From NCBI RefSeq assembly GCF_000426645.1, contig NZ_AUFT01000021.1, positions 1-64,000 on the forward strand: a stretch of 64,000 bases of DNA. The letters are read 5' to 3'. The position numbers and the translations under genes were made by a program. Positions 16,673-24,352 of the stretch are shown here, piece after piece. Position 1 is the first letter of the stretch; every line of letters starts with the position of its first letter. The notes beneath the pieces were generated by a model, which did not search any database, was not told the DNA's origin, and worked only from the letters and a program-made list of their open reading frames with translations. This DNA comes from Nakamurella lactea DSM 19367 (GTDB lineage Bacteria > Actinomycetota > Actinomycetes > Mycobacteriales > Nakamurellaceae).

Positions 16673-18499
16673 CTACAGCAAGCCGAGCAGATGATCCCGC
16701 CGGCGACTCAACACCTCGACGTCAGCGGCGGCCGACGCCGGGCCGGGGACCGCCCGCCGCAGCTGAGCGTGCACCTTCGCGTGCGGCGACCCGGTCCGCG
16801 CCGCCACCCGGCCGACCAGCTGGTTCACCTCACGCCGCAGGTCCGCGGCCGCCCGCCAGCCGGCCGCCGACGTCACGTAACCACGATCGGAACCGGCCGC
16901 GCCGTCAGCCCCGCCGGTCTCCGTACCGCGCCCGGCACCCCTGACCCGACGTGAGCCGAACCCGGCCGGCTCGTCATCGGAGTCCGGGCGCCGGGACGCC
17001 TCGTCCACCCGCTTGCGCAGGTCCTTGTCCCGCCGGGCCAACAGCGAGGCCATCTGCTCCGGCGTCAGCATCCCGGGCAGGCCGAGGAACTCCTCGTCGT
17101 CCTCGGTGAGGTCCAGCACCGGCTCGGCCGTCACCGCCCGCCCCGAGTGCAGCACGTGCGCGAAGGTCGCCTCGCTGTCCAGCGACTCGCGGTCCGGCAC
17201 CGCGTCGGCCTCGTCGCCCTCGTCGACCTGCAGATCCAGCGGATCGGCCAGGTCGTCGTCGGCCGGCGCCTTCGGCGGCGGCGCGATCACGTAATTGCGG
17301 TCGGTCTCCATCTCGGCGGCCAGCGCCAGCAACGGCCGGACCGCCGGCAGGAAGACCGTCGCCGTCTCCTGCCGGGACCTGGCCCTGACCACCCGGCCGA
17401 CGGCCTGGGCGAAGAACAGCGGGGTGCGGTAGCTGGTCATCCAGGCCAGACAGGCGGCCCGCGGGATGTCGACGCCCTCGGAGATCATCCGGACGCAGAC
17501 CGCGATCCGCTCGTTCGAGTCGCGGAAGGCCTCGATCGCCTTCGACGCCTTCGGATCGTCGGACAGCACCAGCACCGGCTTGCGGCCGGTGATCTTGCGG
17601 ACCACCTGGGCGTAGGCACGGGCATCGTCCTGATCGCTGGCCAGCACCAGCCCGGCCGCGTCCGGTACCCCGGAGCGGCGCAGGTGGGTGATCCGCTCGT
17701 CCATCGCGGCGATCACGTGCGGCACCCAGCCGCCCTTGGGATCCAGCGCGGTCTTCCAGGCGGCCGCCTCCACCGACTTCGTGCTGGTGTCGCTGAGCGA
17801 GGCCGCGATCACCTCGCCGGCGCTGTTGCGCCACCGTGAGACGCCGGTGTACGCGGCGAACACCACCGGCCGGACCACGTGGTCGGCCAGCGCATTGGTG
17901 TAGCCGTAGGCGAAGTCGGCCTTGGACTTCACCAGGTCGCCGTCGATCTCGTAGTCGACGAACGGGATCCGCTCGTCGGCCGAGGTCCGGAACGGCGTGC
18001 CGGTCAGGCACAGCCGCCGCTGCACGTCGCCGAACGCCTCGGCCACCGCGTCCCCCCAGGACAGCCCGTCGCCGGCGTGGTGGATCTCGTCGAGGATGAC
18101 CAGCGAACGGCGGGCCTTTGACCGGCCGGCGTGGATGGCCGGCTTGCCGGCCACCTGGGCGTAGGTGGTCACGTAGCCGTGCGCGCCGTCGGGTACCGGG
18201 CCCTGCGCGTTACTGAGGTTCGGGTCCAGTCGCAGCCCGACCCCGGCCGCCGCGTCGGCCCACTGGGTGCGCAGGTGATCGGTCGGGCAGACCACCACCA
18301 CCCGGTCGATGACGCGGGCGGCGATCAGCCGGCAGGCCAACGCCAGCGCGAACGTGGTCTTGCCGGCGCCGGGCGTCGCGGTGACCAGGAAATCCTTGCG
18401 GCCGGCCTGTTCGTAGGCCTGCAGCGCGGTGCGCTGCCAGTGGCGCAACCGGGTGGCGGACGGGCCGTCGCCGAGGAACGCTGCGGGCGCCGCTGTCAC
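16673..18499 (-). CDS. DEAD/DEAH-box superfamily 2 helicase
   Basis: Predicted 608-residue SF2 helicase with motif I 'ATPGAGKTT' near residue 43, motif II 'DEIHH' near 140, motif III 'LTGTPFRT', and helicase-C motifs 'MISEGVDIPRA' (V) and 'QAVGRVVRA' (VI). The C-terminal ~170 residues are acidic, then basic, and unassigned. The set resembles a UvrB/RecG-distant family conserved in actinobacteria; substrate and role are not known. The next genes (YihY/BrkB and DUF3039) are also conserved actinobacterial genes of unclear role. No nuclease or methylase partner is nearby, so I do not call a defence system. Confidence 0.85.
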   Translation of the reverse strand: MTAAPAAFLGDGPSATRLRHWQRTALQAYEQAGRKDFLVTATPGAGKTTFALALACRLIAARVIDRVVVVCPTDHLRTQWADAAAGVGLRLDPNLSNAQGPVPDGAHGYVTTYAQVAGKPAIHAGRSKARRSLVILDEIHHAGDGLSWGDAVAEAFGDVQRRLCLTGTPFRTSADERIPFVDYEIDGDLVKSKADFAYGYTNALADHVVRPVVFAAYTGVSRWRNSAGEVIAASLSDTSTKSVEAAAWKTALDPKGGWVPHVIAAMDERITHLRRSGVPDAAGLVLASDQDDARAYAQVVRKITGRKPVLVLSDDPKASKAIEAFRDSNERIAVCVRMISEGVDIPRAACLAWMTSYRTPLFFAQAVGRVVRARSRQETATVFLPAVRPLLALAAEMETDRNYVIAPPPKAPADDDLADPLDLQVDEGDEADAVPDRESLDSEATFAHVLHSGRAVTAEPVLDLTEDDEEFLGLPGMLTPEQMASLLARRDKDLRKRVDEASRRPDSDDEPAGFGSRRVRGAGRGTETGGADGAAGSDRGYVTSAAGWRAAADLRREVNQLVGRVAARTGSPHAKVHAQLRRAVPGPASAAADVEVLSRRRDHLLGLL

Positions 18500-18837
18500 C
18501 GCTCACCCCCCGTTCCGTTCGTCGTGTCCCGGGCGGCGCTGCCCGCTGACTGCTGTCCTCGTCCTGCTGGGTCCCGCCCGGCCGTCAGGTCCGGTCGTCA
18601 GCCCAGGGTTTCCGGACCTGAGCGACCCTACCCGGGGCGACCGACGCCATCGGCCGGACGCGCCAGCGGCGGCGCACCGTCCCTCTTTCGTGCGAACCCG
18701 CATCCAGCGGGGTGGGATCGACCATCTGCGGATATGACCGAACTGCGCACGAATGCGGAGAATGCGGGATCACAACTTGGGCGTCAGCGCAGTGTCCGAT
18801 TACCCGGACTGCGCCGCGAGTTGGCATCCTCGTAGGG
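18500..18837. other. Divergent intergenic region, helicase / YihY gene
   Basis: A 338-base gap between divergent genes that must hold both promoters. I see no palindrome, repeat or RNA structure strong enough to report; an AT-richer stretch at about 18715-18785 is the likeliest promoter area for the rightward gene. Confidence 0.4.
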
Positions 18838-20082
18838 GTGAGCACCCCGGGTCCGGCCGAGCGGCGGTCGACGCAGCCTCGCTCGTCGGCGTCCGCGCTC
18901 ACCGATTCGAGCGTCGGCGCCGGCGGCGCCCGGCCCGCCGGTTCTCCGGCGGATGCGCCCACCAGGGCGCTGCGCCGGAACGAACTGGCCGCGCCTTCGG
19001 CCCCGACGGTGGCCATCCCGACGCCGGACACCGACCCGGCCGGCGCGGCGGGGCCGGGATTCGCCCACGACAAGTCCGGCCGGCGGGTCGCCTGGCACCG
19101 CAGCACCACCGGACCGGTCCCGGTGCTGCCCGGTGGCTCCACCGGTCAGCGCTGGCGCAAGGTCGCCGGGCGCACGCTGAGCAAGGCCTGGGACGACTCG
19201 CTGTTCGGGATGAGTTCGCAGGCGGCGTTCTGGTGTGCGCTGTCGACCGCCCCGCTGCTGCTGGCCCTGCTCGGCCTGGTCAGCTATGTGGCGCCCTGGT
19301 TCGGTGCGGACACCATCAGCCAGATCCACGAGCAGATCATGACCTTCCTCAACGGCATCTTCAACGAGGAAGTGGCCACCAGCCTGGTCGGCGACACGGT
19401 CAACCAGATCCTGTTCGAGCAGCGCGGTGACGTAGTGTCGATCGGCCTGGTGATCAGCCTGTGGGCCGGCTCGTCGGCGATGTCGGCGTTCGTCGAGTCG
19501 ATCACCATCGCCTACGGCCAACATGAGGTCCGGCACCCGGTCGCCGAACGGTTCTTCGCACTGGAGCTGTACCTGATCGCGCTGATCAGCGGCATCTTCC
19601 TGCTACCGCTGCTGGCCATCGGACCCGAGTTGCTGACGAATCTCTTCCCGCAGGACTGGCGGGACCAGGTCGGTGACATCGTCAACTGGCTCTACTACCC
19701 GGTGATGACCGTCGGGTTGATCCTGTTGCTGGCCACCCTCTACAAGGTGGCCCCCAGGCACAAACATCCGTGGCGGCGCGGGCTCCCCGGAGCGCTGCTC
19801 GCCGCGCTGGTGTTCCTGGTGGCCAGCTTCGGCCTGCGGCTGTACCTGAGCTACGTCTACAGCCACGGGCTGACGTACGGCGCGCTGGCCACCCCGATCA
19901 CGTTCCTGTTGTTCTACTACTTCATCTCGATGGCGATCGTGATCGGCGCACAGTTCAACAACGCCACGCTCGAGTACTACCCGCCGAAACAGTCACGGCG
20001 GACGCTGCGCAAGTGGCGGCGGCTGGAGGCCGATGACGCGGAAGCCGCGGCCGCCGAGGCGGCCGCGGCCAGAACACGCTGA
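18838..20082 (+). CDS. YihY/virulence factor BrkB-family membrane protein
   Basis: Predicted 414-residue inner-membrane protein. About 110 residues of Pro/Ala/Ser-rich cytoplasmic N-terminus precede the domain, which starts near 'AWDDSLFGMSSQAAFWCALSTAPLLLALLGLV' and has six hydrophobic segments with the family motif 'WRRGLPGALLAALVFLVASFGLRLYLSYVY', ending with 'YFISMAIVIGAQFNN'. YihY proteins have no settled function. The GTG at 18838 is chosen as the first plausible start; the ribosome site is poor, so an undetected start is possible. The stop codon lies at the edge of an 18-bp tandem repeat. Confidence 0.85.
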   Translation: MSTPGPAERRSTQPRSSASALTDSSVGAGGARPAGSPADAPTRALRRNELAAPSAPTVAIPTPDTDPAGAAGPGFAHDKSGRRVAWHRSTTGPVPVLPGGSTGQRWRKVAGRTLSKAWDDSLFGMSSQAAFWCALSTAPLLLALLGLVSYVAPWFGADTISQIHEQIMTFLNGIFNEEVATSLVGDTVNQILFEQRGDVVSIGLVISLWAGSSAMSAFVESITIAYGQHEVRHPVAERFFALELYLIALISGIFLLPLLAIGPELLTNLFPQDWRDQVGDIVNWLYYPVMTVGLILLLATLYKVAPRHKHPWRRGLPGALLAALVFLVASFGLRLYLSYVYSHGLTYGALATPITFLLFYYFISMAIVIGAQFNNATLEYYPPKQSRRTLRKWRRLEADDAEAAAAEAAAARTR

Positions 20083-20145
20083 GCCCGGGGACGAGGGTGA
20101 GCCCGGGGACGAGGGTGAGCCCGGGGACGAGGGTGGGCCCGGGGT
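20081..20145. repeat. 18-bp tandem repeat at the end of the YihY gene
   Basis: Three exact 18-base units (GAGCCCGGGGACGAGGGT at 20081, 20099, 20117) and a decayed fourth from 20135. The stop codon of the upstream gene (20080-20082) overlaps the first unit. The array fills the gap between this gene and the convergent DUF3039 gene. It is unrelated in sequence to the GTAGCG repeat family. Confidence 0.95.
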
Positions 20146-20154
20146 GCCGGAAGG

Positions 20155-20391
20155 TCAGTCCTTGCCGGGGGGCAGTTGCTTGAAGATGCGTTCGCAGTCG
20201 GGGCAGACCGGCGAGCCGGGCTTGGCCGATTTGGTCACCGGGAAGGTCTCGCCGCAGAGTGCGACGACATGGTTGCCCATCACGGCGGATTCGGCGATCT
20301 TCGCCTTGCGCACGTAGTGGAACAGCTTCGGGGTGTCGTCCGACGTGGTGTCCGTCGGCTGCTCGAGCACCTCGGTGGTCGGGCTGGTCAT
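20155..20391 (-). CDS. DUF3039 domain protein
   Basis: Predicted 78-residue actinobacterial protein with the DUF3039 pattern: 'LFHYVRKAKIAESAVMGNHVVALCGE' followed by 'PVCPDCERIF'. The cysteines (ALCGE and CPDC) make a likely zinc site. Function is unknown; the gene is commonly found near the helicase type encoded at 16673. The ATG at 20391 follows an AGGGAGA ribosome site. It is transcribed toward the YihY gene. Confidence 0.87.
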   Translation of the reverse strand: MTSPTTEVLEQPTDTTSDDTPKLFHYVRKAKIAESAVMGNHVVALCGETFPVTKSAKPGSPVCPDCERIFKQLPPGKD

Positions 20392-20467
20392 GGTGTTCTC
20401 CCTGTCGGATGGCGGTCAGACTCGATGATGCCACCGCCCGCCGTCGTCGGAAGGCCGGCTGGTGGGG

Positions 20468-20701
20468 TCACATGTTCGACAGTGCCGTGAAGCCGGCCGC
20501 GACCAGCAGGCTCAGGATCACTACCAGCACCACGCTGTAGATGGCGCCGCCCGGGCCGCCCTTGGTCGCGGGCTCGGCGGCGGAGTGGGCGCCGTGGGTG
20601 TCGGCGCTGTGGCCGGTCGACCTGGCCGGTAGGTGCCCTGGCAGCACCACAGCGGACATGATCACCAACGAAGCAGCGAAGACCAGAATCTGGACGAGCA
20701 T
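20468..20701 (-). CDS. Small two-helix membrane protein
   Basis: Predicted 77-residue protein with hydrophobic segments at about 4-20 and 54-73 separated by a His/Ser/Ala-rich loop ('STGHSADTHGAHSA'). An AGGAGGCGTC ribosome site precedes the ATG at 20701. I recognise no family. It lies upstream of DUF3039 on the same strand (77-base gap), and the two may be co-transcribed. Confidence 0.6.
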   Translation of the reverse strand: MLVQILVFAASLVIMSAVVLPGHLPARSTGHSADTHGAHSAAEPATKGGPGGAIYSVVLVVILSLLVAAGFTALSNM

Positions 20702-20712
20702 GACGCCTCCTT

Positions 20713-20767
20713 GTGTTGCGCTGACGATCTGGTGTCGCGCCGACGACCGGTGTTACGCCGACGACCG
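20713..20767. repeat. Three imperfect ~18-bp direct repeats
   Basis: Units beginning GTGTTGCGCTGACGA (20713), GTGTCGCGCCGACGACC (20732) and GTGTTACGCCGACGACC (20750) lie in the divergent gap between the small membrane protein gene and psuG. Spacing of 19 and 18 bases could place bound proteins on nearly the same DNA face. No known operator is matched. Confidence 0.75.
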
Positions 20768-20906
20768 CCGCCACGTTCAGGGGCCGGTCGCGACGGCGCC
20801 TGCACCGTGGCGCCGAGGTTACCCGGGAGGCCCCGATCCGGCCGACCGGACCCGGCGGCGGCCCCTGGCAGACTGAGCGTCAGACCGCCCTTCCGAAGGA
20901 GTTTCC

Positions 20907-21812
20907 GTGTTCCGACTGCACCCCGAAGTCGCCGACGCCGTGGCCGCCGGCCGCCCGGTCGTCGCCCTCGAATCGACCATCCTGGCTCACGGACTCCCGC
21001 GCGGTGACAACCGGCGGATCGCCGACGAGATCGAGCAGCGGGTCCGCGACGGCGGCGCGGTGCCGGCCACCATCGCGCTGCTGGACGGGGTGGTCCGGAT
21101 CGGCCTGGACGGCGACCAGCTGGACCTGTTGTGTTCCTCCGACGACATCGTGAAGTTGTCGGTCCGCGACCTCGGACCGGCAATCGCACTCGGCGTGAAC
21201 GGCGCGACCACGGTGGCCTCCACCTCGGCGCTGGCCAACGCCGCCGGCATCGGCGTGTTCGCCACCGGCGGTCTCGGCGGTGTGCACCGCGGCGCCGGCC
21301 AGACCTTCGACGTGTCCGCCGACCTGGGGGTGATCGCGCGCACCCCGGTGCTGGTGGTGTGTGCGGGTGTCAAGTCGATCCTGGATGTGCCCGGCACCCT
21401 TGAGTACCTGGAGACGCTGTCGGTGCCGGTGATCGGCTACCGCACCGACAACTTCCCCGGCTTCTACCTCAGCGATTCCGGGCAGGCGGTGCCCTGGCGG
21501 GTGGAAACCCCGGAACAGGCCGCCGCGGTGGTCAGGGCCCGCCGCGAGCTGGGTACCGACACCGCGGGCGTCGTGCTGGCCAACCCGCTGCCGGTGGACC
21601 AGCAGCTCGACCCGGAGCTGCACGACCGGACGTTGGCCGCCGGACTGCAGTTGCTGCACGACGAGGGCGTGTCCGGCAAGGACGTCACCCCGCGGTTGCT
21701 GGAACACTTCCACAGCGCGACGCACGGCGAGAGTCTGCGGGTGAACGTCGATCTGGTGCTCAGCAACGCCCTGCTGGCCGGTCAGGTGGCCGCCGCTCTG
21801 GCCGCAGCGTGA
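20907..21812 (+). CDS. psuG: Pseudouridine-5'-phosphate glycosidase PsuG
   Basis: Predicted 301-residue enzyme that reversibly splits pseudouridine 5'-phosphate to uracil and ribose 5-phosphate. Family segments are clear: 'VALESTILAHGLPRGDN', 'VPATIALLDGVVRIGL', 'GVFATGGLGGVHRGA', 'VVCAGVKSILDVPGTLEYLET', 'VPVIGYRTDNFPGFY' and 'ANPLPVDQQLD'. Full length for the family. The GTG at 20907 has GAAGGAG about 7 bases upstream. It overlaps the kinase gene psuK by GTGA, giving the two-step salvage of pseudouridine. Confidence 0.95.
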   Translation: MFRLHPEVADAVAAGRPVVALESTILAHGLPRGDNRRIADEIEQRVRDGGAVPATIALLDGVVRIGLDGDQLDLLCSSDDIVKLSVRDLGPAIALGVNGATTVASTSALANAAGIGVFATGGLGGVHRGAGQTFDVSADLGVIARTPVLVVCAGVKSILDVPGTLEYLETLSVPVIGYRTDNFPGFYLSDSGQAVPWRVETPEQAAAVVRARRELGTDTAGVVLANPLPVDQQLDPELHDRTLAAGLQLLHDEGVSGKDVTPRLLEHFHSATHGESLRVNVDLVLSNALLAGQVAAALAAA

Positions 21813-22675
21813 GCCGACCGCACATCTGCGTGGTCGGCGACGTCGGGTTGGACGTGGCCGCCAAATTGGCCGAGCCGATCGTCGGACACGACGCGCGGGC
21901 GGCGATCACCGTCGGGCCCGGCGGTGCCGGCGGCAACACCGCCGCCTGGCTTGCCGTGCAGGACGTCGACGTCTCGCTGATCGCCAGGATCGGCGACGAC
22001 CACGCCGGGCAGACCTCGGCCGCCGGGCTGACCGCTGCCGGCATCGACTGCCGGTTCACGGTGGATCCGCACCTGGCGACCTGCTGCGTCGTCGCAATCG
22101 TCGACCAGCAGGGCGAACGCACCATGCTGGCCGACCGCGGCGCCAACGCGGCACTGTCCCCCGACGACATCGTGCTCCCGGAGGTCGCCGGGCGCCGGCA
22201 CCTGCACGTATCGGGATATGTGTTGCTGGACAGCGGGTCCCGGCCGGCCGGACTGGCCGCGCTGCAACGGGCGCGCGATGCCGGGTGGACCACCTCGGTG
22301 GATCCGCAGGCCGCTGTGCACATCGAAGCGGTCGGCGCCGCGGCCTTCCTGGACTGGATCACCGACACCGATCTGCTGTTGCCCAACGACCACGAGATCG
22401 CCGCGGTCGGCGGCGTGCCGGCGGCGCTGGAACACGTCCGGGCGGTGGTGGTGACGCACGGCAGCGACGGTGCGACCTGGCATAAATTTGGGTCGGATCC
22501 GGTGACCGTGCCCTCCCCCGCCGTGCACCGGGTCGATGCGACCGGCGCCGGTGACGCCTTCAACGCCGGCCTGCTGGCGCACTGGCTGGCCGGCGCGACG
22601 CCGGACGCCGCGCTGACTGCCGGAGTCGCCGCCGGGACCGCCGCGGCCGCCCGGATCGGCGCCCGGCCCGCCTGA
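21809..22675 (+). CDS. psuK: PfkB-family sugar kinase, probable pseudouridine kinase
   Basis: Predicted 288-residue ribokinase-fold kinase. 'GPGGAGGNTAAWLA' is the substrate-side glycine motif and 'DATGAGDAFNAGLLAHWLAG' is PfkB signature 2 with the catalytic aspartate. Coupling to psuG by a 4-base overlap makes pseudouridine the likely substrate: phosphorylation to pseudouridine 5'-phosphate, then cleavage by PsuG. Other nucleoside or sugar substrates cannot be excluded from sequence alone. Confidence 0.87.
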   Translation: MSRPHICVVGDVGLDVAAKLAEPIVGHDARAAITVGPGGAGGNTAAWLAVQDVDVSLIARIGDDHAGQTSAAGLTAAGIDCRFTVDPHLATCCVVAIVDQQGERTMLADRGANAALSPDDIVLPEVAGRRHLHVSGYVLLDSGSRPAGLAALQRARDAGWTTSVDPQAAVHIEAVGAAAFLDWITDTDLLLPNDHEIAAVGGVPAALEHVRAVVVTHGSDGATWHKFGSDPVTVPSPAVHRVDATGAGDAFNAGLLAHWLAGATPDAALTAGVAAGTAAAARIGARPA

Positions 22676-22746
22676 CCCGGGTGTCCGGAGCGGCCCGGGT
22701 GGGCCTCATCCCGGGGCCCGGCGGGCGCGGTCGGTATTCTCTGGAC

Positions 22747-23226
22747 ATGGCTGGTTACGAGTCACCGATCGACCAGGCGATCCGCGAAGCCGCGGAACGC
22801 GGCGCCTTCGACAATCTGCCAGGCGCCGGAAAACCGTTGCCGCCCACCGGGTCCGGTGGTGGCGACTTCCTCGGCCGCTGGGCACAGGCCGAAGAGGGCG
22901 GCGGCTCGTTCCTGCCGATGTCGCTACAGCTGCGCAAGGAGGCCGCCGATATCGGTACCCGCGTGGCCAAGGAGCGGTCCGAGCAGAAGGTGCGCAGCCT
23001 GGTCGAGGACCTGAACAAGCGGGTGCTGGACGAGATCCGGATGCCGACCTCCACTCCCCCGCTGGCCATGCGGCAACTCGACGTCGAGCAAATCGTCGCC
23101 GACTGGCAGGCCGAGCGGCAGCGCCGCGCCGACGAGCAGGCGGCGGCCATCGCCGCACTGCGGCCCGGGTCCCCCGAGCCGAAGCGGCGCTGGTGGCAGA
23201 TCCGCCGGGGTGCCGCGACCGAGTAG
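22747..23226 (+). CDS. DUF1992 (DnaJ-homologue C28-like) domain protein
   Basis: Predicted 159-residue cytoplasmic protein. 'YESPIDQAIREAAERGAFDNLPGAGKPLP' is the hallmark of the DUF1992/DJC28 conserved domain, here without a J domain. The rest is helical and rich in Arg/Glu, likely coiled coil. Function is unknown. The ATG at 22747 is preferred because family members start at this point; the upstream in-frame GTG region reads low-complexity Gly/Arg. Confidence 0.88.
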   Translation: MAGYESPIDQAIREAAERGAFDNLPGAGKPLPPTGSGGGDFLGRWAQAEEGGGSFLPMSLQLRKEAADIGTRVAKERSEQKVRSLVEDLNKRVLDEIRMPTSTPPLAMRQLDVEQIVADWQAERQRRADEQAAAIAALRPGSPEPKRRWWQIRRGAATE

Positions 23227-23235
23227 CGTAGGGCT

Positions 23236-23571
23236 GTGCCTACCCGTGGCCATCAGCCCACCCTGATCACCGAGGCCGAACTGTCCTACGCCGACCAGTT
23301 CAAGATCCGCCGACGCCGGTACGTGATCATGATGGCGATGCGCGTGCCGTTCCTGATTGCCGCCGCCGCGACCTACCACACGCCCTGGCTGGCCATCACG
23401 CTGATCTGCGTGTCGATCCCGCTGCCGTGGATGGCGGTACTGGTCGCCAACGACCGTCCGGCCCGCAAACAGCGCTATGTGCGGCGCGGGACCCTGAACA
23501 CCGAACGCGCGCTGACCAGCGGCCATCCAGCGGAGATCGTCGAAGCCTCGCAACCCCACCCTGAGCCGTAG
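23236..23571 (+). CDS. DUF3099 membrane protein
   Basis: Predicted 111-residue protein with a short N-terminal soluble part ('LITEAELSYADQFKIRRRRYVIMM') and two close transmembrane helices (about 33-52 and 56-74), matching the actinobacterial DUF3099 family. Function is unknown. The start is GTG at 23236, 10 bases after the DUF1992 gene, so the two are probably co-transcribed. The TAG stop lies inside the first unit of a dispersed repeat. Confidence 0.85.
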   Translation: MPTRGHQPTLITEAELSYADQFKIRRRRYVIMMAMRVPFLIAAAATYHTPWLAITLICVSIPLPWMAVLVANDRPARKQRYVRRGTLNTERALTSGHPAEIVEASQPHPEP

Positions 23572-23702
23572 CGGGGTTGTCCCGCCAGCAAACCAGGCCC
23601 CCCGGGACAAGTGCGCTACGCCAGCCGTAGCGGGGTTGTCCCGCCAGCAAACCAGGCCCCCGGGGACAAGTGCGCTACGCCAGCCGTAGCGGGGTTGTCC
23701 CG
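23568..23702. repeat. Dispersed hairpin repeat, two 59-bp units plus a partial
   Basis: Copies of GTAGCGGGGTTGTCCCG start at 23568, 23627 and 23686. Each full 59-base unit also holds CGGGACAAGTGCGCTAC, whose complement differs from the first arm only in a GGG/CAC block, so each unit can fold as a long hairpin. The array sits between convergent genes (DUF3099 and the HhH-GPD gene) and its first unit supplies the stop codon of the former. The core is shared with 10328-10466 and 27984-28019. Confidence 0.95.
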
Positions 23703-23709
23703 TCAGCCG

Positions 23710-24297
23710 TCAGCCGGTCTTGGCCGCCTTCGCCGCGGCTTTCGCGGCCTTCTTGGCCGCCCGCACCTGCGCCAGGCTCTCCGGATCGGTGACGTCGGCC
23801 ACCGAGATCCGGCTGCCGTCCTCGCCGTAGGCGCCGGCGGCCTCCCGCCAGCCGGCCGGCGTCACCCCGTATTGCTTGCCGAGCAGCGCGACGAAGATGG
23901 ACGCCTTCTGCTCACCGAAACCCGGCAGCGCGGCGATTCGCTTCTTCAGCTCGGCGCCGGAGCTCGCCGTCCCCCAGAGGTTCTCGGCGTCGCCTGAGTA
24001 GTCGGCCACCAGCTGCCGGCAGACCTGCTGGACCCGGCCGGCCATCGAGCCGGGGAAACGGTGGATCGCCGGCGGGGTCGAACACATCGCGCCGAACTGT
24101 TCGGGATCGGCCGCGGCGATCGCCGCCACGTCCAGCGTGCCGCCCATCCGCTCGGCGATCACCGCCGGCCCGGCGAACGCCTTCTCCATCGGCACCTGCT
24201 GGTCGAGCACCATGCCCAGCAACAGGGCGTTGCCGTCCCGCGCCAGCAGCGCATCGGCCTCGGGAATCGCGGTCAGGAACAAAGACGATGCAGTCAT
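23710..24297 (-). CDS. HhH-GPD-type base-excision repair-like protein
   Basis: Predicted 195-residue protein. The helix-hairpin-helix segment 'KKRIAALPGFGEQKASIFVALLG' and the upstream 'LLLGMVLDQQVPMEKAFAGP' match an actinobacterial family annotated as HhH-GPD base-excision DNA repair proteins. The final ~20 residues are an Ala/Lys-rich basic tail ('KKAAKAAAKAAK') likely to touch DNA. A clear catalytic aspartate is not obvious to me, so glycosylase activity is unproven. The ATG at 24297 matches family starts. It is divergent from the methyltransferase gene, 55 bases apart. Confidence 0.83.
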   Translation of the reverse strand: MTASSLFLTAIPEADALLARDGNALLLGMVLDQQVPMEKAFAGPAVIAERMGGTLDVAAIAAADPEQFGAMCSTPPAIHRFPGSMAGRVQQVCRQLVADYSGDAENLWGTASSGAELKKRIAALPGFGEQKASIFVALLGKQYGVTPAGWREAAGAYGEDGSRISVADVTDPESLAQVRAAKKAAKAAAKAAKTG

Positions 24298-24352
24298 GGA
24301 CTCCACGATCCCATGCCGCGGCCAGGGTGGCACGGCCATTACGCTCAGCCAG

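Noticed and set aside
16673-20391. Anti-phage defence island around the SF2 helicase
   Set aside because: No nuclease, methylase, reverse transcriptase, toxin or other defence-type effector lies nearby, and the neighbours belong to conserved housekeeping-like actinobacterial families.
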